From contig JAMYHL010000011.1 of the NCBI GenBank assembly GCA_025531455.1, positions 1 through 64,000 on the forward strand: a stretch of DNA of 64,000 nt, read 5' to 3'. The notes beneath the pieces are model-generated. The model did not search any database and was not told the origin of the DNA. It worked only from the letters and a program-made list of their open reading frames with translations. The DNA comes from Apiotrichum sp. Y4204 (Eukaryota > Basidiomycota > Tremellomycetes > Trichosporonales > Trichosporonaceae). Every line of letters begins with the position of its first letter. Within the stretch, counting starts at the first letter, position 1. Shown here piece by piece: positions 1 to 10,738 of the stretch. The translations under genes and the position numbers were made by a program.

Positions 1-2041
1 GCACACCTACGGTTCAGTAGCTTATCTAATTGAGCCTACTGTATGATGCACACCTGTATTAGATACATAACTGAGCAAGGCTTGTGGTTAAATGTGGTTG
101 TCTCCAAGTTGAGCGTGGAAGCCGCGAGGAAGTCTGGAAACTTGGATAACTTGTTGACTTTTTTTTTTTTTTTTTTACCTCCCCGTTCCTTGCGCTCCAC
201 TATCTATCGTCATTGAGACAGGCACGCAGCGGTGGAGCTCGCCAATCGCGGCGGCATTTCCAGGGCATGTAGGCCAGCCTGAAGCCGAGATGTTGGCATC
301 TTCCATGCATCTGCATGAGGGGGATTTCTATCAGAGAACATCGGTGCGTGTCATCAGTGTCCGTCCCTCGCACCGAACAAGACGACTCCGGTGCCGACGC
401 AGCGTGCTTACTACACAACGGATGTTGTGAGGCATCTCCGTGCCGCAGTTCGAAATGCCTTCATCCAAGTTCGAAATTCCCACCCTTGACGCAATACTGT
501 GTCGTGTTGCTTCGGCGCCGCGGCTCTATGTACCAGGGTGCAGGAGCAGCTGGGAGCAGGGTGCGCTGTGGCGGGCCTGGCTGGCCAGGCTGCGAAACTG
601 CCGCCGGCCCGCCGGAATCGGACATGAGCGTCGGCTGGATAAGGGACAAGGGATGTTCCTGGAGCCCTTGGCGACGGCAGTCGGGTCCGCCGATACCAGC
701 GTGTTGGATACTGAGGGCGCCGTGGCTTGACAGTGTCCCTGCAAATGCAGGCCGTCGCCGATGTGGACAACGTAGTGAGGTGAGGTGGAGTTATCGCGCG
801 GGCGCCATCGCGGCGCGCGTACACGCGGTGGGCACGGAGGGGTCCGTGTCTGCCTGTTATGCCTGATACCTATGGCGCCCGCATGTGGCCCGTCATCGTA
901 TCGGCGAGCGGCGAGCGGCGAGGATACTCCAGGTTTTTCCCGGATATGCGCCGAATTGCCGAGCGGACACAAGCATCCGCCCCCACACACAACAGTCCTG
1001 CCGGCGTCTCGGCCCCGGCGCCCTCGGCCCCGGTGCGGCGAATTTGGACAATTCGAGCGACCCGACAGATCCTGTTACAATCTGCGCCCGATGCGCTCTC
1101 GAAGCCCTCGAGGCTCTCGAACGTCCAAATGTCCACATGCATGGCACGATGATGGACTGCGGCTGCGCCGACCCACGATCCCACACGCCACATGCACAAA
1201 CACATGTGCAGGCGTGTGTATACGAATTCCCGCGGTGGGCCGCGCCACGGCTTGGCTGTACTGGGTCGCACCACCGACCTCGGAGTCGGAGGAATCCGAA
1301 CCCCTTGCGGATCGCAGATGGACCGCGATTCTGGATTGCTAGCAACATCAGCGATGGAGGCCAACTTGCTGCTCAACAGTGCAAGTTACTATTTGTCTCC
1401 GCAATCGTGGTTAGTGACCAGTCCTGGCTATCCTCCGGCTCTGTTCTCCGCTCGGACCCGATGTGTTGTGTTCCTTCACGTCGCGTCCGATCCCCCATGT
1501 CCAATGGTCCATGACTGTGACTAAGTGCTCTGATCACGAGCCACAAGCATGTTGGGTTTTCAGTCACTGGCTTTGTACTTGTTGACGTCTCTAATTGGTA
1601 ACGCCAACCGCTCGCCCATTGTAGCGTTGCTCGACAGGATCGACAGCTCCTCAGCAACCTGTGCTAATTACTTTATTGACCGTGGGCCGTTGTCCATGAA
1701 GCTGTCTAAAGCTGGAACCGCCAACGTTCTGATGCTGCTTCAACGTGCAAACCCAGATACAGCATCGCCACTGCGTGTGTGCAGGTGACTCAAATATTCA
1801 AGTGCATACAAGATATAGCAACATGGGTCTAGGACTACTGGCGGCAGGTGGTTGGGAATCATCTGAGGAACCACAGACGCCGACTGAACGTTGAATGGAT
1901 TGTGAGCGGGGTGTGAAAGGATGAGAGGGGGAGTTGAATGAGAGTGGAGAGGTTACAGATGTCAATGGCTGTGGCTTTGCCAAAGCGAGTGGTTCGTGTC
2001 ATTAGATGCTGTAGATTGATCTAGGTTGTCGATGTTGTGCT
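1..2041. other. Left-edge gap, no supported gene
   Basis: About 2 kb with no frame that shows a family motif, a plausible intron chain or coherent composition. Overlapping frames of 100-200 codons between 300 and 1520 occur on both strands at once, as expected by chance in GC-rich DNA. The right part (about 1800-2041) is the presumed 3' flank of the minus-strand MRS2 gene. A tRNA-like stretch near 1290 was examined and rejected. Confidence 0.6.
159..176. repeat. Poly-T tract (18 T)
   Basis: Uninterrupted run of 18 T on the plus strand. It could be a nucleosome-excluding tract or, read on the minus strand, a remnant of a poly-A tail. No retroelement coding sequence or target-site duplication is visible next to it. 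Confidence 0.9.
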
Positions 2042-4058
2042 CTATTCAGACAAAGGTTTGGAGTTGAGTTTAGATGGGTCTTCGTCGGCAACGGTGCGCG
2101 TCGAGCGGGCCAGAGGGGGTGCTGTAGGCTTCGGGGCTGTGGGCCGGGTCAGGGGGTGGTTAGGTGAGGATACGGGTCCCTGCGGCGGGGGAGGAGCGGC
2201 ACCTCGAGTTGGGTTGGCGCTAACGGCGACTGCAGGCTGTGGCTGCATCTTCATACCGAGCAGAGCGCGGCGGAACAGATGCGGACGGAAGAGGCGGTCC
2301 CAGAGTCCCTGGCGTGACTTGAGGCTGCTACGCACATCCTGCCAGCGGGTTTCGTAGTCGGGGATTGGTTTTGAGTTCTCCTTAACCATCTGTTCCGTGG
2401 CGATGGCAGCTGCTTCGAGGGCACGATCATGTTCCGCGCGTTCGCGGACGAATTTCTCTTTGGCTTCCCGCACGCTTTGAGGTAGAGACGTGGGGCGGCC
2501 GACAAGCGTAATGTGTCGCACCTTGCGCAGAATACGGGAGGTCCACAAATAGACCAACAGGGCACAGATGCTAGCACCGGCTGCGACCGCAGGGAACATG
2601 TAGGGTGTCTCCTCGAGCCCCGATGTCAAGTTCATGCCGAACAAACTGGCGACGAGTGCGCCAAAACCGAGTCCGGCAGTCGCCATTGAGACCTTAATGT
2701 CGAGGGACAGGAGAGCGTTACGTCCGGAGTCGAGCATGAGCTCGGCAACCTCCTGTGTTGACTGGACATTGGCCTGCAGGTTAGCTACCAAATTTGAGCC
2801 AACTCCGCGTGTGCCGTGTTGTCACCTTCCGCGATAGGATGGCGTTACTCACCACCATGGTATCAATTTCAGACACAATCTCTTCTGCCTGCTTGACAAA
2901 GCTCTCCAGCAAGAGTTCGAGTTGCTCATGGTCGTGGAGCGCGCGCGGGTGGCCAGAGACCTTGTCTGTGAGGTACATTGCACTGAGATCCTCATCCGAA
3001 TCGAGCACTTCGTCAAAGGCTGACTTGATGTACTTTGCACGTGACTGGAATCCTGCCAGGCGACGGTTGTAATGGAGCAGTTTCCGGAGGTTGTCACGGT
3101 TGATGTCGTGCTCAAAGCTGTCAAGGAGCTCCTGCACAAGACGTCGCACAAAGGCCAGTTCCTCCTCCAGGGCATTGGCCGTGTCGACCAAAATACTTTC
3201 CAATGCACGGTGCTCAAAGGACAAGCCATCGAGGCCATCGTGTTCTCTCTTCGAAGTCGAACCTGTGGCAGCCGACTGCGCCGCAGATTGGGCCGCGTGG
3301 CAAATACCAGCGCGGATGTTTGCCTGCAGATGCGCCTTGAAACGCTTCGCAGCCTCACTGTCGTCGACGCCCGGGGCGGAAAAGATGATGACCCGATCGG
3401 GTTTAATGAGCGCCCGGATATGCAAGATAGAAATGAGGATACACGAGCGGCGCGTGAGAATGATAGGAACCAGTGAAGGGTTTAGACTGTCGAGTTTGCG
3501 AAGATCGCGTGGGTCAAGATCGTGAGCCCGACAGAGGTCGATCTTGCGGAACGAACCCTCCTCTGCTGTCCAGTTGCCGTCTGCATCGAGTACGGAGCCT
3601 AGAAATGTCAGCCCGCGCTACTACTGACCATGGCGCCACTGAAACGCGTCCCAAAACTCACATTTGAGACCCATCTCGCCTGCCTTGTCCATCAGACTGT
3701 CCAGGTACATCTGTTTCCGGATCCTTCTGCGCCCATCACCCGTCTTTGCATCCTCCTGGGTAACCGCACTCGGCGAGGGGAGTGGCGGCAAGGATGAAGG
3801 GTTGGGAATCGTCGGTGCCGGAGGAGCGGGGAATGAGGGCACCCAGAACGATGTGTTCCGCGTCTTCTGCTTGTTCCGCTGCGTCAGAAACGTGCGTGCC
3901 TGTTGTGCTGGTCCGGAAGGGCGGGTAGATGCTGGCTGCTGGTGTCCCGTTTCGGAAGCGGCGCGGCTTGTGAGCAAGACGCGAACTGCCGACAGTCGCA
4001 TGGGGTTGGACACCGCGCCGAGTAGCCGCAGCGACGGGGCGGGCGACGGTCTCATCAT
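2042..4058 (-). CDS. MRS2: Mitochondrial Mg2+ channel of the CorA/MRS2 family
   Basis: Predicted inner mitochondrial membrane magnesium channel that lets Mg2+ into the matrix. Exons on the minus strand: 4058-3629, 3598-2853, 2773-2042 (introns 30 and 79 nt), giving about 635 aa. The start is ATG-ATG at 4058, followed by an Arg/Ser/Ala-rich N-terminus typical of a matrix-targeting sequence. Residues ~145-390 hold the family's soluble domain, including an RDLRKLDS motif and long acidic helices. Exon 3 supplies the two C-terminal membrane segments (~425-440 and ~448-472) with the diagnostic Gly-Met-Asn signature in LFGMN at ~438-440. A Pro/Thr-rich tail follows, longer than in the 470-aa yeast protein. 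The 30-nt first intron is required to keep the RDLRK region in frame. LPE10/MFM1 are paralogues of the same family and cannot be excluded. Confidence 0.9.
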
Positions 4059-4456
4059 CAAGGTGGTGTGTAGGGATGAGATGAAGTGGGATACGGACAG
4101 CGCGTTGAAACATGGAGGCCGCGAGCCAGTGCGCGACTTTTATGACTTGGCGGAGAAGCGGAGCAATCGGGTGGCGCGAATCTGACGTAGTACATCATGA
4201 CAAGTACGTGTCATTTTACATGGTGGGTCGGGCTCTGTTATCACCTACTTACTCTTGCCATCCGGTGGCCGGTGTGCGTCATACAACCAACGACATGGTG
4301 TCAGGATCAGTGACAGACCTCCACGGCGTGCACGCACGTCCAACTGTCAGCAACGAGACCAGCTCGAACAACAATCCATCACCATCTGGAGCTAACTCTT
4401 CCATTCTCTCTACATCTCCTCTATCGTCTCGTCTTCACACCTCCTTCCCACGAACA
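4059..4456. promoter_or_regulatory. Shared 5' region of MRS2 and CAP2
   Basis: A 398-bp stretch between two diverging start codons that must hold both 5' leaders and promoters. The right part, about 4360-4450, is a C/T-rich, G-poor stretch before the CAP2 start, like many fungal leaders. No TATA box or known operator stands out. Confidence 0.5.
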
Positions 4457-5645
4457 ATGGCAGAAGACAGTGAGTGCGCACAACTAGCACAACGGGGCAT
4501 CCAACTAACGCCAGGCACCGTCTCTGCCCTCCTTGACCTCTTCCGGCGACTTCCTCCGACGCAGGTGGAGTCCAACTTGGACACCTTGTGCGAACTGGCG
4601 CCCGAGTATGTTGACGACTTGCTCGGCCAGGTGGACCAGCCGCTGAAGATCCTTCACGATGACGCAGCGGGCCGTGACTTCCTGGGCTGCGACTACAACC
4701 GCGATGGTGACTCGTTCCGTTCCCCGTGGACCGACACATACATCCCTCCGGCGCCAGGCGGGCCGCAGCCGAGTCAGCGTCTGCGCCAGCTCGAGGTGCA
4801 GCTCAACGCTGCCTTTGACACGTATCGCGACATGTACTTTGAGGGGGGAGTGAGCAGCGTGTATCTCTGGGACATGGATGAGGACCCCGCCACGGCCAAG
4901 GACCTCACCTTTGCCGGGTGTGTCCTGATGAAGAAGGGTACGGACACAACTCGGTCGTCTGATCATTTACTGATACTGCAGTTCTCTCTGGTGATGAAGG
5001 TTCAGGATCATGGGATTCGCTTCACGTATTCGAGTGCATGGAGCGCGGGCGTACGGCCAAGTACAAGCTCACCTCGACAATAATCCTCGAGCTTGGGACC
5101 AAGACCAAGGCGGGTGTCAGTGATGACGCCAACGGCAACGGTGATGTCAAGCTCAGTGGCAGTGTTACTCGTCAGGTAGGTTTCCTTGGAGAAGAGTGGC
5201 GGCCCGATATGGCTGCGGGAAGGAGGACATGGTGTCCAGGTTGGATATCGATGCTGGACGTCTCCCCGGTCACAAGACGGAGGTCACGATGATGCCCGAC
5301 ATTATCTACGTGAACCCCAACAGCCGGCGTTCTCTTACATCGTCCGGAGAGGGAACGCGTGCTCATCCCACAGATCGAGGTCGACAACCAGCTTCCGAAT
5401 GCCGGTGCGCATATACCCAACATCGGCCGCATGGTCGAGGACATGGAGTGCGTAAACTTGCCGCACATCGCATGTGCTTCGCTAACTTGCCCAGGATCAA
5501 GATGCGCAACCTGCTCTCGGCCGTTTACTTTGGCAAGACCAAGGATGTTATTGGGGAGCTGCGGTCGCAGATCGGCCTCGAGGAAAAGTCCAAGGAGGAG
5601 CTTCTGCGTGCGGAGCTTGCTGGCAAGATTGGTGGGCGCCGCTAG
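4457..5645 (+). CDS. CAP2: F-actin capping protein subunit beta
   Basis: The beta half of the heterodimeric capper of actin barbed ends. Exons: 4457-4469, 4515-4937, 4982-5175, 5374-5447, 5495-5645 (introns 45, 44, 198, 47 nt), giving 284 aa, the usual family length. Exon 1 encodes only MAED plus one base, matching the very short N-terminus of the family before its LDLFRRLPP helix. Hallmarks are [62 protein letters not shown] and the C-terminal [14 protein letters not shown]. Intron 1 is a multiple of three without a stop, so its retention would insert 15 residues. Intron 3 is oddly long but joins TRQ directly to IEVDN, where the family shows no insertion. The 3' end lies 150 bp from the convergent LACTB2-like gene. 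Confidence 0.95.
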
Positions 5646-5795
5646 CCGAGTACCGTCACTCCCCTCACCTCGGCTCGATTGTCAACATAAAACGATAGGA
5701 ATGCATTGTGTACACTAGGACTGAACAACCACTCTCAGGGCAACCCCCAGAAAGGAAGAAATGGCACCACTAGATGTCTATACCGGTTCTCTCGC

Positions 5796-7171
5796 TCATG
5801 CAGCAGCAGCCTGAGGCATCTCGCCGACCCATTCCCAGGCTTCTGCATCCTCAACCTCCTCAACAATCCAGTCCTTGATCCGAGGGAAGGGAGTGTGGAT
5901 GCGACGGGCGCGGCCTTCGCCTTCAAGCTTGTCCAGGTGCGACTTGACTGTCCGGCTGGCAGCCATAATGAGACCCTCGTGACCCGTGGAGTACACAAGG
6001 CGTACCAGGAGGGGGACTGTTGCCGCGGACGCTGTTTCACCGCTCGTGGAAAAGTGCTCGCTGATCGGAGCCGAATTGAGGGCTGCCACACCGGCCGCCT
6101 TGTGGGCATCCGCGCCAGCGCCGGGCACACGACCGCTGTCGGTTCCTTCTCCAGCACGGGCTTGCTCAGCAGCTGCGGCGCGGATTGCGTCCAACTTTGT
6201 CCCCAGCGTGCCGGGCTCCCTCTTGAGGAGCTGGAGGGCGCGGATAATCGTGTTTTCACGCTCCTCACGGTGCTTGATGTATGTCGAGATGTGGGCGTCA
6301 CACGCCTCCCGACCCAGAATCTGTGGCCCATGGGCAGGGTACAGAATCGTCGGCTCAATAGCTTTCAGAGTCTTGAGCGACTTCATATCTGTTTTATGTC
6401 AGCCCCTGAGCACAACGCAAACGTGGAACCTTACAGGCTGCAAAGTCCATGAAAATGGTAGTTCCCTGGCCAAGAATCGTGTCACCAGTGATCACAGCCT
6501 TCTCGGGGCCGTCGATAAGGAGTGAGATCGAATCGGCGGTGTGGCCCGGGGTAGGGACGACTGTCACACCGACGGTCTCACCATTGTGCTCCACCGAAAC
6601 GTGCGTCCCGTCCTCCAGCGGGTGAACCGGAATGCCGGGTGCAAACGGAGTGACTGCGCCCGGTACGCTACTCAGGCGCTGAGCAATAGCAGCATCCGTC
6701 GAGTACACATCCATGTCACGATCGCTCTTCTGGAGCCGGTCCTCGTCCGGATTAGGGTTCTTCCACACCTTGATTGGGGGGAGGTTGGCCTTCTGAAGGG
6801 CAGTGAGGAGAGGTTCCAGGCCACCGACATGGTCAATATGACGGTGAGTAATCACCAGGTGCTCAATGGGTGGCGGGGGCGAGGCGAGCGAATTGAGGTG
6901 CTCCATGACTTGGGCAACCCACGCGTCGGCAGTGGTGGGCATGGTGGTGTCAATGAGAATAATGGGCGCTGAGGGCGAGTTGGACGGTTGGAGAAGATAG
7001 GTGTTTGTCCCCTGCAGAGTGTAGAGCGAGGGGTTCTGCCCAAGGATACGGGTCACAGTAGGGGAGAGCTGTAGGCCATTAGTCTATCACCGATAACACT
7101 GGCGGCGGGCGGCTGTTGGTCCTCACCTTCTCCCGGTTGGGGAGGTCGACAAGCGGGCCCGGTCCACCCAT
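5796..7171 (-). CDS. LACTB2-like metallo-beta-lactamase-fold hydrolase
   Basis: A metallo-hydrolase of the beta-lactamase-like protein 2 group; the animal member is a mitochondrial endoribonuclease, and fungal relatives include ACP-thioesterase-like enzymes. Exons on the minus strand: 7171-7127, 7068-6435, 6388-5796 (introns 58 and 46 nt), 423 aa. The metal ligands are visible: THRHIDHVGG at ~89-98, the later His in PTPGHTADS, the Asp in VITGDTILGQ and the last His in LYPAHGP. LQGTNTYLL near the N-terminus is typical of the family. The C-terminal ~120 residues resemble the winged-helix tail of LACTB2, with SHLDKLEGEGRA at its end. The protein is longer than animal LACTB2 (~288 aa), with an Ala/Gly-rich insert in the tail. 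The substrate cannot be read from sequence. Confidence 0.88.
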
Positions 7172-7883
7172 GTTGGTTTGGTAGTATCTGGGGCGATTGG
7201 GGTGGAGAGCGAGAGAGGGCAGACAGCGAGTGCGCTGTGGTGTTGATGAAGAAGGAGAAGCAAGTCGTAGATGCCTTGATAACCTTGTCAAAGTCAGAGA
7301 CATTGTCAGCATGAAACAATCTCGGTCGCCGTCGACTCGTTGAATTCCACCCCCGATCTCGGGCTGCTGGCATACCCGAATCTCGTACTCTTCTTGCATC
7401 TGGTGGCCTGGTGGCTTGTGGCCTTGTGGGCTGGCGGCCTGGGGGAGCATATGGCTCGGCTATCGGTCAACTCCGAATGCCGTAGAGAGAGGTGGAGTTT
7501 GCAAAAATGTCGTGTAATATCCTCCTTCTCCCCCCTTTTTGGTCTATTGGGGCCCCACACTGATACGGATAGTTCCTGTCTGACGTACATCCAGATATAC
7601 CGACGTGTTTCGATGACGTGTGTGTTATTAGTGCAGAGTGCACCCGTTATTTAGTTCAATATTCAAGCAATAACCCCGACAGTAACAACAAAAACAAGAG
7701 GTGGAGGTCAGGAGGTCAATTGCTACGCCATCGAGGCCACCTTCCACAAAGTCTCGCATTTTGAATCTTCATTCTTGTTCGTCTTCTCTTGTTCTTTGTT
7801 TCTTCTTCGAGAACCGACTTTTTGTGCTTCTCCTCACATCTTCGTCATTCATTCCCTCAGCCTTTGCCTCTCACAAGCTCATC
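7172..7883. promoter_or_regulatory. Shared 5' region of LACTB2-like gene and LTP1
   Basis: A 712-bp interval between diverging starts. A T/C-rich stretch at about 7740-7880 precedes the LTP1 start and looks like a pyrimidine-rich leader. No other gene or known motif was recognised. Confidence 0.45.
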
Positions 7884-8929
7884 ATGGCATCGCAAACCTA
7901 CTCTGTTCTCACCGTGTGCCTTGGGTATGTCGGGCTTCCGCGAGAGCCTCTTACTGACGGACAGCAAGTGCGTATCCTAATCACAGCGCCGAAGGTGATC
8001 CCTGTCCCGTACTGACTGTGTGCTTCTTATTCCCGCTCTCAATGAACTCGCCGTGCTATATCGCTTTCCTCACGTCCTGCCATCCTGAACTATTACAGCA
8101 TTTGGTGAGTAGCACCCTCTAATTGTAGCAGCAGAAGTAATATTGGTGGCGCTTGCGCAAACTCGCGACGCGGTCTATCAAACAGACTCATGATAATATA
8201 TTCAGCACGACTACATCATCATATGCAGAGCTTGATTGTGTTTCCAGTGCTCACACCACACAGTCGCTCGCCCATGGCCGAGGCAATTCTCCAACATGAG
8301 GCTGGCAAGCGCGACGCTATCAAGGTGGAAGTCGACTCGGCAGGTACTGGCGCCTACCACACGGGCCATGGCCCCGATCCACGGTAGGTCGTGTGATTCT
8401 AGGAGGCCTGGGACTGTTCGAAATACTTCCCATGGTCCTGACGTGCTGTGGTCACCGCAACTGACTCTTTAGTACAGCTGCAGTTCTCCGGAAGGTATGC
8501 CCCTTCATTTGAGTATGACCCAGTACGGTTACTAACCCACAAGAACAAAGTGCCCTGTAACTGCATCGCGCGTCAAGTGCATGCTGATGACTTCAACAAG
8601 TTCGACTATATCCTGGCGATGGACGAATCCAAGTAGGTGCTGCAGGCGGCATGTTCAGCGGTCTTCACACTGTTCTCTGACAGATCAGCTACCAGGCCTT
8701 GATGAATCGCAAACCCCGCCACGCCAAGGCTCGTGTTGCGCTCTTTGGTGCATTTGACCCCAACCTTATCCTTGCCTCTCCCGGCCACCGCATGCGTGTT
8801 CAGGCCATCGAGGACCCTTACTACGGTGGAGACGATGGGTTCGAGATCTGCTTCGAACAGTGCACTCGCTTTGCCAAGGGGTTCCTCGACTTCCTCGAGC
8901 AGGGTGGCGGCGACATCCCTAAACTCTAG
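7884..8929 (+). CDS. LTP1: Low-molecular-weight protein tyrosine phosphatase
   Basis: Cytosolic phosphatase that removes phosphate from phosphotyrosine through a Cys-phosphate intermediate. Seven exons: 7884-7924, 7965-7967, 8099-8104, 8264-8383, 8473-8494, 8544-8632, 8689-8929; total 522 nt, 173 aa, close to the family's ~157-160. Joined, exons 1-4 read VCLGNICRSPMAEA: the C-X5-R loop with Cys12, Asn15, Cys17 and Arg18 at the same numbers as in the mammalian enzyme. The general-acid Asp lies in IEDPYYG near the C-terminus, and CNCIARQVHADDFNKFDYI and AMDESN are family hallmarks. Exons 2 and 3 are only 3 and 6 nt. Skipping the 3-nt exon keeps the frame but deletes Asn15 and breaks C-X5-R, so both are needed. 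Every intron has a GT...AG pair. The exon chain rests on protein conservation, not on transcripts. Confidence 0.92.
7965..7967 (+). other. LTP1: 3-nt microexon of LTP1
   Basis: Trinucleotide CAA flanked by a strong acceptor (TTACTGACGGACAG, with a CTGAC branch point) and a strong donor (GTGCGT). It completes the Gly14 codon (GG+C) and begins the Asn15 codon (AA+C). Upstream intron 40 nt, downstream intron 131 nt. Confidence 0.85.
8099..8104 (+). other. LTP1: 6-nt microexon of LTP1
   Basis: CATTTG between the acceptor CTATTACAG and the donor GTGAGT. It finishes the Asn15 codon, encodes Ile16 and begins Cys17. The next intron is 159 nt. No longer exon at this place restores the phosphatase loop. 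Confidence 0.87.
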
Positions 8930-10738
8930 ACCTGATCAAGCGGTACATGCGATGATGTGCGGCATAGCACAGTGCAGAGTCGTTCCAGACGAACCCCTTG
9001 GGCAATAGCTTTTAGCATTGGCAACCGCAGCGCGGACTCCAATGACGAGCGTAGCTGGCTGGTGTGGCGTATTCTTAAAGGCGGAATCTGCAGGTACTGG
9101 CCCGATGTAGAAGACATATATGACCTTGACCACAGTGTAAGCTGCAACGTGGACGTCACCTGGACGAGCATTTGTGTCATATGCGATCGAGTGAACGATC
9201 CTGCTGGCTTTGGAGTTGGCGACCCTTTGGGATATCATATTAAAGTGTAACAAGGTTGAATTGAAGGCGTGTTGTTTGATGGATTTAGCTTCACACCATT
9301 GCCAGTAGTTCCGAGGCGCAACGCGCGTCTCTGCTATTCATGGTGTTTGCGTTCATGGCTCCGACCAAGACGGTAGATAAGCATATAATGAGAAAACCAA
9401 TCGTTCCCAACAATGTTAACACTACCTGTAACAAGTGCAATCTCGTCAAGGGGTTGACATCGCAGATGTTTTGATATGATGGAACGTGTTCCGGTTTTGC
9501 TGGTGAAGGTCGTTGTGTGTCGCGAATACCCGGATCTAGCCCCACAGTCTATTGGACCTCTTTGCCGCATGCCGCCTCCCTGCCAAGCACGTTATTCCAG
9601 AATCCAGGCTCTTTGGAAGGCAAGTGTATGAGCAACGTAGTTGCAGGTCCGATGTCCGACAACGTTGCTAGTGTCGCGTTTGTGCGCAATTTGTGCATTT
9701 GTGGGCTTTGCGCACGTGCGAGATGCTGATCTACATAGCTACATTCATATCTCAAGTACCTTCATGTAGCGCGTGTATATGCGTGAGTTGTATAGTTGTA
9801 CCCATTTCCGGTACGCGCCTCGACGACTGGATTCGATGCGGCATGAATGCATGAATCTAACGCACTGGCAGGAGGTAAAAAGGATCCAAGGATCAGCGGC
9901 GATCAGCGAGGCGCGGACGGAGATCATAATGTGGCTTGTAGTGGCTGAGTGCGCGCACGGCCCGTGATCGCCGAGACAAAAGGCAGCCAGTTCGTACAGA
10001 GCTACAGAGCCTATGACGACATGGCGATCTGCTGACGTGACAAGCTGTGCGGCCCCGCGCGGCCTGCGCCCTACGGCCTGTGGCCGATGCGGTGTGTGGC
10101 TGGGCTCTGCTGGATTGCTGGCCTTGCTGGTCGTGTCGTTACAGTTGCTGGCTCGCGCGGCTCGTTTGTCTCGGTCGGCCTCTCTCAAGCGAATCGGGTG
10201 CCTATCGCTTCTGGCCCTGGCCCCCAAAATGGGCAATTGGGCAAGATGATAAATGGCACATGATGCACTGGCGCTATTGCCGCATGCCGATCATTACAAT
10301 TCTCCCCCTCCCTGTCCTAACAGCCTTCCAGCCAACGCCTGCGGTAACACGGTTGGCCGCTGGCCGTATCACATCATTGTGTACCAGCGCTCGCTTTGGT
10401 GCGGCCTAGGGCCTGCAGTCAAGAGCGCAAGAATCGCAAAGGGCGGGAACGCAGCCCCCCCCCAGGCTCCCCAACGTCATGACATCGGCCCAGTCGTCGC
10501 CTATTGCTTAGACCAAGGACCACTCGCAGCCGTCCTAGAAGGCCTTGTACTCATTCACGGTACTTGACAAGACACGGTCCCTCCCTCCCCCTAAGCTTCA
10601 TTCTTCACCACCTCGATCTCATCTCGCACCTCTACTCTCTATTTCTGGTCTCTTGGCTCAGACACGTCGCGGCTTTCTGTTCGGCTTCTGGCACCTCACA
10701 TTCATATTCCACAAGTCGCTCAACACTCTCCCGCCATC
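8930..10738. other. Intergenic gap, no supported gene
   Basis: 1.8 kb between LTP1 and a plus-strand unknown gene. Frames of 60-160 codons exist but have no family motif and overlap one another on both strands. Sequence from about 10560 to 10738 becomes C/T-rich and is probably the leader of the next gene. No tRNA or repeat was recognised. Confidence 0.55.

Noticed and set aside
1285..1335. tRNA-like T-arm on the minus strand (GGGGTTCGGATTCC)
   Set aside because: The T-loop has G where A58 is expected, the stem pairs poorly and no A-box or cloverleaf could be drawn upstream.
315..1524. Several overlapping frames of 100-209 codons
   Set aside because: They overlap on both strands and in several frames, have Arg/Pro/Ser-rich chance composition and no family motif.
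9745..10236. 163-codon minus-strand frame
   Set aside because: No motif, uneven composition and stops immediately beyond; treated as chance in GC-rich DNA.
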